Source of the DNA: Bacteroides sp. UBA939
GTDB taxonomy: Bacteria > Bacteroidota > Bacteroidia > Bacteroidales > Bacteroidaceae
Assembly (NCBI RefSeq): GCF_002293435.1
Contig: NZ_DBDF01000075.1
Span: forward strand, 9,032 to 21,836
Direction of reading: 5' to 3'
Length of the DNA: 12,805 nucleotides
Below are positions 7,672 to 12,805 of this stretch, piece by piece. The position numbers and the translations under genes were made by a program. The notes under the pieces are model-generated. The model saw only the letters and a list, made by a program, of their open reading frames with translations. It did not search any database and was not told where the DNA came from. Every line of letters starts with the position of its first letter. Within the stretch, counting starts at the first letter, position 1.

Positions 7672-10600
7672 TCAGAACTTTAGATTTAATCCCATAGAGA
7701 ATGTACGGGCTATCGGGTAAGGAGCCGTATCAACACGGGCGCCATAGCCTCCCAACGGCAGTTCGGGGTCGAGTCCGGAATATCCGGTGATGGTAAACAG
7801 GTTCTCTACCTGTCCATAGATGCTTAATGCCGATGCGCCGAGCTTCTTTATCCACTTGCCGGGCAGGTCGTATTTCAGTTTCACGTATTTCAGTTTCAGG
7901 TACGAACCGTCTTCTACGTAGTAAGTGGACATGCGCCCTTCGTTATTGTTATCGACAACAGTGAGCGCCGGAACGGAGGCATGAGTATGGGTGGGCGTCC
8001 AGGCATCCAGTACGGATGTGCCGCGGTTGGTGCTTGTGCCGCCATAGGTCATAAAGTCGAGTTGACGCTTGGTGGTATTGTAGATGTCGAAGCCGAAATC
8101 TCCGGTAAAGAAGGCGCTCAGCGAGAAGCGTTTGTAGTTGAAGTCCAAGCTCAGACCCATTGAGAAGTCAGGGTTCGGGTCGCCTATCACGCATTGGTCT
8201 TCTTCGTTCACAATTCCGTTGCCGTCCATATCGCGGTACTTCAGCCGACCTACTCCTTTGCCTTGCTGGTCGGCGTAGTTTCTTACTTCGTCATCATTCT
8301 GGAAAATACCGTCGACTACATAGCCGTAATATACGCCCATCGGTTCACCTTCTATCAAGCGGTAGTCTCCGCCTATGAAGTTCACGAAGTTATTCAGTTT
8401 CTCCACTTTATTCTTATAGCGGGAGAGATTCAACATGCCGCCCCACGAGAAATCACCGTATTCGGGGCTGCGGTAATCGACCGTCACCTCAAAACCGTGG
8501 TTCTTCATCGAACCGGTATTCATCCACATCGCAGCATTCTCTCCAGCAACGGACAGGGTGGGCGGAATGGTCAGCATGTCTTTGGTGTTCTTGATGTAAT
8601 AATCCAGGCTCACGTTCAATGAATTGCTCAGGAAGCCCAGGTCGATGCCGATATTGGTCTGGGTGGTGGTTTCCCACTTCAAACCGGGGTTACCGGAGGA
8701 GGATACGATGATACCTGCCAAGGTGTTATTGCCGGTACCGTTCAAATCGTAAGCGCCATTCCCTATGTCGTAACGGTAGGTGCTGTATGCGGCGTAATTG
8801 TTGTCGATGGCGGAGTTGCCCGTTTGTCCCCAGCCCAGACGTATTTTCGCATTGCTCAATATACCGGATTCGGGCATGAACGCTTCTTCGGAAAGTCTCC
8901 ATGCAGCAGAGAAGGCAGGGAATATGCCCGAGTTATTGTCCTTATGCAAACGGGAAGTAGCGTCACGGCGAACCGTTGCCGACAACAGATAACGGTCTTT
9001 CCAGCTATAATCCGCCTTGGCAAACAGGGAGAACAGCGCCCATGCCGATTTCCCTCCGCCATTTGTCTGAACGCCTTCGCCGGCGTCAATCACCATGTAG
9101 TGGTCGTCTTCAAACTTATATGTATCCCTGTAAGCGGAAAGGCCTTCGTATTTATAAGATATGGCTTCCGTACCGGCTAACAGGGTTAACTTATGGTTGT
9201 TAAGCTCCAGATTATAGTTGGCGGTATTTGTCCAAGTCCACGTATTTCCCTGTCCGTAGGCGCGGGAAACGCTGTTGTTATCAGATGCCTGGATTTTACG
9301 CGCCAACGCCTGATTGAGGAACTGCACATGCTCGATACCGATATTGGTCTTGAGACTTAAGCCCTTAACCGGGAAAATCTCCAGATAGGCATTGCCGAAG
9401 ATTCGCCAACTGTCCGTAGAGTTATCCCTGCCGTTGTATAGTTCGTGCACCGGGTTGGCGATGTCGGAACTTGCCAGCTCCAGCGGGTTGGTGAATCTTC
9501 CGTCACTGTCGCGCACCGGTATGGCGGGGTGTTGACGCATGGCGCCGTAGGGGATGCCGCGGTCGTCTTGCGTTGTATATCCCAGGTCGTTCCATTTGGC
9601 TATCATCAGATTCTCTCCTACGGATACGTACCTGGAAAGTTTATAAGAAGAATTCACGCGGGCGGAGAAGCGTTGGAAATAGGTATGATCCATCAAGCCA
9701 TCCTGGTTTGTGTAGTTGGCAGAGAACATGACGGTTCCTTTCTCACTGCTGTTCATCACGCTGGCGGAGTAATTCTGAGTCCACGCCGAACGATAGATTG
9801 CATCCTGCCAGTCGGTGTTCGAGGCTCTGACTTTGCCGGCTCCGTCCAGATAGTCTTTCAGTACGGGAGAATCTCCATTGCCGTAGAACGGATGGCTCGG
9901 TCTTAAACCTGCATTCTTATTTGCCACCCAGTAGGCTTCTCCCCACTGCTGTGCGTTGAGCATTTCAAATTGTTTGGCAACAGTCTGGTAGCTGCCGGAG
10001 ATGTCTACGTTTACCGACAGGCGGTTGCCTGCTCCCTTCTTCGTGGTGATAATGATAACACCGTTTGCGGCGCGCGAGCCATAGATGGATGCGGAAGATG
10101 CGTCCTTCAGTACCTGAATGGATTCAATGTCGCCGGCGTTCAGGGAGTTCATATTCTCTGTTGTAGGCACTCCGTCGATAATATAAAGAGGGTCGTTGCC
10201 GTTCATAGTGCTCATGCCGCGCACCCTGATTCTGGTTCCTCCGCCACCCGGTGCGGCATCCGTGCTGACTTGCACGCCGGTAACCTTTCCTTGCAGTGAA
10301 TTCAACATATTGGGGTTGGATTCGCTTATCGGTTTCTTCATGTCAACCACGGAAACGGCTCCGGTAAGGTCTATCTTTCGTTGGGTTTGGTAGCCCACTA
10401 CGACTACTTCTTCTATATTCTGCGTATCTTCTTCCATCAATACATTCAGGTTGGAAGCCGCATTCAGGGTTTGGGTGGTAAACCCGATGTAGGAGACGAG
10501 AATCTGTGCTTTCGCGTTGCGGACATTCAGTGTGAAACGTCCGTTGAGGTCTGTAATGACACCATTGTTTGTACCTTTCTCCATGACAGTGGCGCCAATG

Positions 10601-10725
10601 ACCGGCTCATTGTCTGTTTTCGATACCACAGTACCTTTTACTTGAAATAGCTGAGCATAGGAAACGACGCTCACACATAGTAATAGTAGTAACATACTGC
10701 TCCTTAGAAAAATGTTCTTCGGCAT
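7672..10725 (-). CDS. SusC/RagA-family TonB-linked outer-membrane transporter (fructan oligosaccharide import)
   Basis: TonB-dependent transporter of 1017 residues that imports oligosaccharides across the outer membrane in complex with the SusD protein. Signal peptide 1-24 (LLLLLCVSVVSYA, then QLF). Residues about 27-98 form the carboxypeptidase-D regulatory-like domain usual in SusC (VKGTVVSKTDNEPVIGATV, GVITDLNGRFTL, ILVSYIGF). A TonB box-like segment, EEVVVVGYQTQ, lies near 105-115. The plug spans about 116-235, with RIRVRGMSTMNGNDPLYIID and SIYGSRAANGVIIITTKKG. The 22-stranded barrel follows and ends in SMGLNLKF with the C-terminal aromatic residue typical of outer-membrane barrels. There is no N-terminal extension for an anti-sigma interaction, so sigma/anti-sigma control is unlikely; fructan PULs of this type are usually controlled by a hybrid two-component sensor, which is not in this window. 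First gene of the transcript, with a likely promoter at 10810-10841. Confidence 0.96.
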   Translation of the reverse strand: MPKNIFLRSSMLLLLLCVSVVSYAQLFQVKGTVVSKTDNEPVIGATVMEKGTNNGVITDLNGRFTLNVRNAKAQILVSYIGFTTQTLNAASNLNVLMEEDTQNIEEVVVVGYQTQRKIDLTGAVSVVDMKKPISESNPNMLNSLQGKVTGVQVSTDAAPGGGGTRIRVRGMSTMNGNDPLYIIDGVPTTENMNSLNAGDIESIQVLKDASSASIYGSRAANGVIIITTKKGAGNRLSVNVDISGSYQTVAKQFEMLNAQQWGEAYWVANKNAGLRPSHPFYGNGDSPVLKDYLDGAGKVRASNTDWQDAIYRSAWTQNYSASVMNSSEKGTVMFSANYTNQDGLMDHTYFQRFSARVNSSYKLSRYVSVGENLMIAKWNDLGYTTQDDRGIPYGAMRQHPAIPVRDSDGRFTNPLELASSDIANPVHELYNGRDNSTDSWRIFGNAYLEIFPVKGLSLKTNIGIEHVQFLNQALARKIQASDNNSVSRAYGQGNTWTWTNTANYNLELNNHKLTLLAGTEAISYKYEGLSAYRDTYKFEDDHYMVIDAGEGVQTNGGGKSAWALFSLFAKADYSWKDRYLLSATVRRDATSRLHKDNNSGIFPAFSAAWRLSEEAFMPESGILSNAKIRLGWGQTGNSAIDNNYAAYSTYRYDIGNGAYDLNGTGNNTLAGIIVSSSGNPGLKWETTTQTNIGIDLGFLSNSLNVSLDYYIKNTKDMLTIPPTLSVAGENAAMWMNTGSMKNHGFEVTVDYRSPEYGDFSWGGMLNLSRYKNKVEKLNNFVNFIGGDYRLIEGEPMGVYYGYVVDGIFQNDDEVRNYADQQGKGVGRLKYRDMDGNGIVNEEDQCVIGDPNPDFSMGLSLDFNYKRFSLSAFFTGDFGFDIYNTTKRQLDFMTYGGTSTNRGTSVLDAWTPTHTHASVPALTVVDNNNEGRMSTYYVEDGSYLKLKYVKLKYDLPGKWIKKLGASALSIYGQVENLFTITGYSGLDPELPLGGYGARVDTAPYPIARTFSMGLNLKF

Positions 10726-10809
10726 ATTTATCAGTTTTAAAGTTAATAATTCATTTTAATCAATCTGCGCAACGATTGTGAGCACAAAATAAGGGGATTA
10801 ATTGATATA

Positions 10810-10841
10810 CAAATAAAACATTTGTTTCTGAAACTCGCAAA
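10810..10841 (-). promoter_or_regulatory. Candidate susC operon promoter (-33 TTTG, N20, -7 TTTATTTG)
   Basis: On the minus strand TTTG (10838-10841) is followed after 20 bp by TTTATTTG (10810-10817). This fits the Bacteroides -33/-7 consensus TTTG and TAnnTTTG with one mismatch in the -7 box. Transcription would begin near 10803-10808, giving a leader of about 80 nt before the susC ATG at 10723-10725. The -33 box directly abuts a perfect dyad at 10842-10861, which puts that dyad in a class II-like activator position. Found by eye; the start site is not mapped. Confidence 0.42.
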
Positions 10842-10861
10842 TTTGTTACGTGTGTAACAAA
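10842..10861. promoter_or_regulatory. Perfect dyad with Crp/Fnr-type spacing upstream of susC
   Basis: TTTGTTAC-GTGT-GTAACAAA is a perfect 8-bp inverted repeat around a 4-bp centre. Read as TGTTA-N6-TAACA it has exactly the half-site length and spacing of Crp/Fnr-family operators. Its centre is about 45 bp upstream of the start site implied by the adjacent promoter. Bacteroides control many PULs, including fructan loci, through a Crp-like global activator (BT4338/Cur in B. thetaiotaomicron), which makes that family a reasonable guess. Another regulator, such as the PUL's own sensor-regulator, is equally possible from sequence alone. Confidence 0.45.
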
Positions 10862-11000
10862 AGTAGCAGGTAATGTATCAAAAGTGTCAGCATGACAGAT
10901 ATTACTAAGAGTATAAGCTAATTATAATCGGTTCAGTATACGGGTGATTTATGATGAGTAAATAGGGGGAGCGTATTTGTGTGATTTTACGAATTGTGGA

Positions 11001-11225
11001 TTGAACACAGAAACACAGGGTTTCTTTTCTTTGATTGAACACAGAGGTTTCTTATTTCTTTGCTGAACACAGAGACACGGAGACACAGAGGTTTATCTTT
11101 CTTTTAAGAAGAGAACAATAAATGAGAGTACACAGAGAGGGCGACTGCGTCGCAGAGAAAAGAAACTCTGTGTCTCTGTCCCTCTGTGTTCAATTAAAGA
11201 AAAAACTCTGTGTCTCCGTGTTCAA
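11001..11225. repeat. Nested palindromic CACAGAG/CTCTGTG element, copy B
   Basis: Second, longer copy of the element at 1929-2097, in the same orientation. The left side has three arm units starting TTGAACACAG or CTGAACACAG (11001, 11035, 11063). The right side has two arm units ending in GTGTTCAA (11166-11193 and 11206-11225). The inner arms 11066-11090 and 11166-11190 pair at 22 of 25 positions. The outermost arms 11001-11020 and 11206-11225 pair at 17 of 20. The core (11098-11159), with the GCGAC-TGC-GTCGC hairpin, differs from copy A at only three positions. The element lies between the patatin gene and the susC promoter region. Open frames across it are by-products of its biased composition. 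Confidence 0.88.
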
Positions 11226-11246
11226 ACATAAATCCTCATTTATAAC

Positions 11247-11283
11247 GCATTGCCATAAAATGATTGCCATAAAGTGGCAATGC
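11247..11283 (-). terminator. Alternative hairpins after the patatin gene, possible terminator
   Basis: GCATTGCCA (11247-11255) and TGGCAATGC (11275-11283) are perfect 9-bp inverted arms. A second ATTGCCA (11263-11269) can instead pair with TGGCAAT (11275-11281) around a 5-nt loop, so two mutually exclusive stems exist. They arise because ATTGCCATAAA is directly repeated with a 14-bp period (11249 and 11263). The structure starts about 20 nt after the patatin stop codon on its transcribed strand, a natural terminator position. The run of U that follows is short (CATTTTATGG), so efficiency is uncertain. Confidence 0.4.
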
Positions 11284-11303
11284 GATTACAGTCTCCCGAT
11301 TAA

Positions 11304-12152
11304 TCACCCAAAATCATACTCCGCCGCACACGCATAGCCTTCCTCGTACAAATCAGTCAGCTTGCGGATATCCCGTTCTATGCGGTCTACGACTATCGGC
11401 TTCTGCGGACGGATAACCGTAATCTCCCCTGCATCTTCCAGGCGTTCTACCAATGCCAACTGCTCGTTGTACACAAGGCTGCGACGGCTTAACGCTTCAC
11501 GCAATTTCGGATACTTGCGGTAAAGAAAATAAGGGATGCGCACGTCTTTTGCCTCTTTGCGGTATCCACGGTTGCGGGTGAGTACTACCACGTTATGAGT
11601 AAAGCCCTCGCTCCGCGCACGCATCAGAGGGATGCTGTCTACGATGCCGCCATCAAGCATCGGCACTCCATCTACATAAGATATGGGGCAGACGAAAGGC
11701 AAACTGCTTGAAGCCCGTGCAATGTCAATCACACGGTTCTTGTCCCGCTTCTCCTCAAAATAATTCGCCTCACCCGTCAGGCAATTCGCAGTAACCATCT
11801 CGTAACGTTCCGGACTACCGAAGTACGCCTCATAGTTATATGGCAGAATATGTTCGGGGAACTCCCGGAATAGCAGGTCGAAATCCATAATATTACGCTT
11901 CTTCAGCAGATGCTTCAGGCCGATATACTGATATTTATCCAATAAATCAATGTTACTGTACTTGGCACGCCCCCGCTGACCGGACATATAGGACAGTCCG
12001 TTGCACGCCCCGGCGCTGACGCCAATGCTGTACGGAAAGCGGATGCCACGATCCATAAAACTGTCCAGCACACCGCAGGTAAATACTCCACGCATGCCGC
12101 CGCCTTCAAGAATCAGTCCCGTTTCGGGGGTAATATGTATCCTCTTCTTCAT
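11304..12152 (-). CDS. Patatin-like phospholipase family protein
   Basis: Predicted serine acyl hydrolase of 282 residues with no signal peptide, so probably cytoplasmic or peripheral on the inner membrane. The patatin catalytic features are all present: oxyanion-hole loop GGGMRGVF (17-24), nucleophile elbow GVSAG with Ser46, and the catalytic Asp in DGGIVDSIPL (Asp167). The build resembles the bacterial YjjU-type patatin proteins, including a C-terminal helical segment after about residue 200 (PYFLYRKYPKLREAL) seen in that group. The family hydrolyses phospholipid or other acyl esters; the true substrate is not deducible here. It reads in the same direction as the PUL but is separated from susC by 578 bp with a likely terminator and repeat, so I do not place it in the fructan pathway. 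A -7 box (12173-12180) lies just upstream of the chosen ATG. Confidence 0.9.
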   Translation of the reverse strand: MKKRIHITPETGLILEGGGMRGVFTCGVLDSFMDRGIRFPYSIGVSAGACNGLSYMSGQRGRAKYSNIDLLDKYQYIGLKHLLKKRNIMDFDLLFREFPEHILPYNYEAYFGSPERYEMVTANCLTGEANYFEEKRDKNRVIDIARASSSLPFVCPISYVDGVPMLDGGIVDSIPLMRARSEGFTHNVVVLTRNRGYRKEAKDVRIPYFLYRKYPKLREALSRRSLVYNEQLALVERLEDAGEITVIRPQKPIVVDRIERDIRKLTDLYEEGYACAAEYDFG

Positions 12153-12172
12153 AATTACCTGAATTAACGGCC

Positions 12173-12180
12173 CAAAGATA
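12173..12180 (-). promoter_or_regulatory. Candidate -7 box for the patatin gene
   Basis: The minus strand reads TATCTTTG, a perfect match to the Bacteroides -7 consensus TAnnTTTG, 20 bp upstream of the ATG at 12150-12152. The expected -33 position (about 12200-12204) does not have a good TTTG. The implied leader is only about 15 nt. Confidence 0.5.
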
Positions 12181-12241
12181 GTTTATGTTTCTGAATTCAG
12201 CATTTCTTTACGTCAATAAATGATGAGAATCAGGAGTTAGA

Positions 12242-12253
12242 GGAGTTAACTCC
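12242..12253. promoter_or_regulatory. 12-bp perfect palindrome in the divergent intergenic region
   Basis: GGAGTTAACTCC is a perfect palindrome, and AGGAGTTA is also directly repeated 9 bp upstream (12232-12239 and 12241-12248). It lies between the divergent -7 boxes of the patatin and VOC genes. It could be an operator shared by both promoters. No other evidence supports this. Confidence 0.3.
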
Positions 12254-12305
12254 CGATTCACATAGAATGTCGTTTTTTTACAATGATTGTATGAAGCGAA
12301 AGACG

Positions 12306-12313
12306 TACCTTTG
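12306..12313 (+). promoter_or_regulatory. Candidate -7 box for the VOC-fold gene
   Basis: TACCTTTG matches TAnnTTTG exactly, 28 bp upstream of the ATG at 12342. The -33 region is weak (AATG or ATTG around 12282-12289 instead of TTTG). The implied transcript start is near 12318-12322, giving a leader of about 20 nt. Confidence 0.55.
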
Positions 12314-12341
12314 CACAATTCACAATTAAAAGATTATAGAT

Positions 12342-12743
12342 ATGAAATTCAACAATGTAAGATTATTAGTCAAGGACTACAAAAAGTGCTTCAAGTTCTA
12401 CACCGAGAAACTCGGATTAGAGCCTCTCTGGGGAGATGAAAACGGCTGTTACGCCTCGTTCAAAGTAGCCGATGGAATTGAAGGCTTTGCCCTGTTTGTA
12501 TCCGATTATATGGCTCCCGCGGTTGGCAATGCCGATAAGGAACAGCCTGTGGGATACCGTGAAAAATCCTTGATATCCTTTGAAGTAGAGAATGTAGATA
12601 ATGCTTATCAGCAGCTTCTGTCGAAAGGCATTGAATTCATCAACCAACCGACTGATATGCCCGATTGGGGAATGCGCACTGTCCACTTCCGCGACCCGGA
12701 AGACAACTTGATAGAGCTTTTTACACCGCTCCAGGTTCAGTAA
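12342..12743 (+). CDS. VOC superfamily (glyoxalase/bleomycin-resistance fold) protein
   Basis: Small cytoplasmic protein of 133 residues with two beta-alpha-beta-beta-beta modules. The first module is VRLLVKDYKKCFKFYTEKLGLEP (about 6-28). The second is ISFEVENVDNAYQQLLSKGIEF (about 78-99), ending in HFRDPEDNLIELFTPL (115-130). The final Glu125 is at the usual metal-ligand position. The first ligand, normally a His in the opening strand, appears to be absent (NNVRLLV), so classical glyoxalase I activity is doubtful. Members of this family include isomerases, dioxygenases and drug-binding resistance proteins, and the sequence does not choose among them. It is transcribed away from the patatin gene. 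The following 62 bp to the window end show no clear terminator. Confidence 0.88.
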   Translation: MKFNNVRLLVKDYKKCFKFYTEKLGLEPLWGDENGCYASFKVADGIEGFALFVSDYMAPAVGNADKEQPVGYREKSLISFEVENVDNAYQQLLSKGIEFINQPTDMPDWGMRTVHFRDPEDNLIELFTPLQVQ

Positions 12744-12805
12744 AATAGAAACAGCCGTCATGCGGTGTCAAGAGTCTCGCAGGTTACTGGTAGTATCTCT
12801 ATTCT

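Larger units (their letters stand above)
10726..11303. other. 578-bp intergenic region between the patatin gene and susC
   Basis: This non-coding stretch separates two genes transcribed in the same (minus) direction. From right to left it holds a possible terminator with alternative hairpins (11247-11283), palindromic element copy B (11001-11225), about 140 bp of AT-rich DNA with no strong signal beyond a weak dyad TGTCA-GCA-TGACA (10885-10897), a Crp/Fnr-spaced dyad (10842-10861), a candidate susC promoter (10810-10841) and a susC leader of about 80 nt. An isolated TAnnTTTG match, TACTTTTG on the minus strand at 10858-10865, has no TTTG at the right distance. I see no small gene. Confidence 0.6.

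Noticed and set aside
10858..10865. TACTTTTG as the susC -7 box
   Set aside because: It matches TAnnTTTG, but the only nearby TTTG is 13 bp upstream instead of about 20, and the motif overlaps the dyad. The downstream promoter at 10810-10841 fits better.
1929..11225. Repeat copies as a CRISPR array
   Set aside because: The repeats are nested inverted arms at two distant sites. There are no evenly spaced direct repeats with unique spacers and no cas genes.
11122..11337. Small plus-strand frame of 71 codons
   Set aside because: It begins in the core of repeat copy B and runs into the end of the patatin gene on the opposite strand. The peptide reflects repeat composition.

Overview
The window is almost certainly from a gut Bacteroides or a close relative in the Bacteroidales. 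It holds a SusC/SusD pair, Bacteroidales-type lipoprotein signals, TAnnTTTG-type -7 promoter boxes with no strong Shine-Dalgarno sequences, and the gene order of a polysaccharide utilization locus (PUL). I cannot name the species from sequence alone.

Layout. Positions 44-10725 hold five genes, all on the minus strand, transcribed from right to left. They are a SusC-like TonB-dependent transporter (7672-10725), its SusD-like lid lipoprotein (6001-7644), a DUF4960 surface glycan-binding lipoprotein (4807-5970), a large LamG-GH32-sorting-tail protein (2096-4588) and a GH32 lipoprotein (44-1852). This closely resembles the levan/fructan PUL of B. thetaiotaomicron (BT1757-BT1765), so the expected substrate is a fructan, with levan most likely. 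In the proposed pathway the DUF4960 protein and SusD bind fructan at the surface, SusC imports oligosaccharides, and GH32 enzymes cut the fructosyl linkages. The hybrid two-component sensor, fructokinase and sugar permease of the B. thetaiotaomicron locus are not in this window.

To the right of the PUL lie an unrelated-looking patatin-like phospholipase (11304-12152, minus) and a divergent VOC/glyoxalase-fold protein (12342-12743, plus). They share a short intergenic region with back-to-back -7 boxes.

The non-coding DNA is unusually structured. Two copies of a nested palindromic element built from CACAGAG/CTCTGTG units, sharing a nearly identical core of about 60 bp, sit inside the PUL (1929-2097) and just upstream of it (11001-11225), in the same orientation. 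A 22-bp tandem array of 15-bp dyads (4682-4741) lies upstream of the LamG-GH32 gene. A perfect Crp/Fnr-spaced dyad (10842-10861) abuts a plausible susC promoter. The oddest protein is the LamG-GH32: its nucleophile motif reads WTNEPHG instead of WMNDPNG, and it ends in a region resembling a type IX secretion sorting domain.
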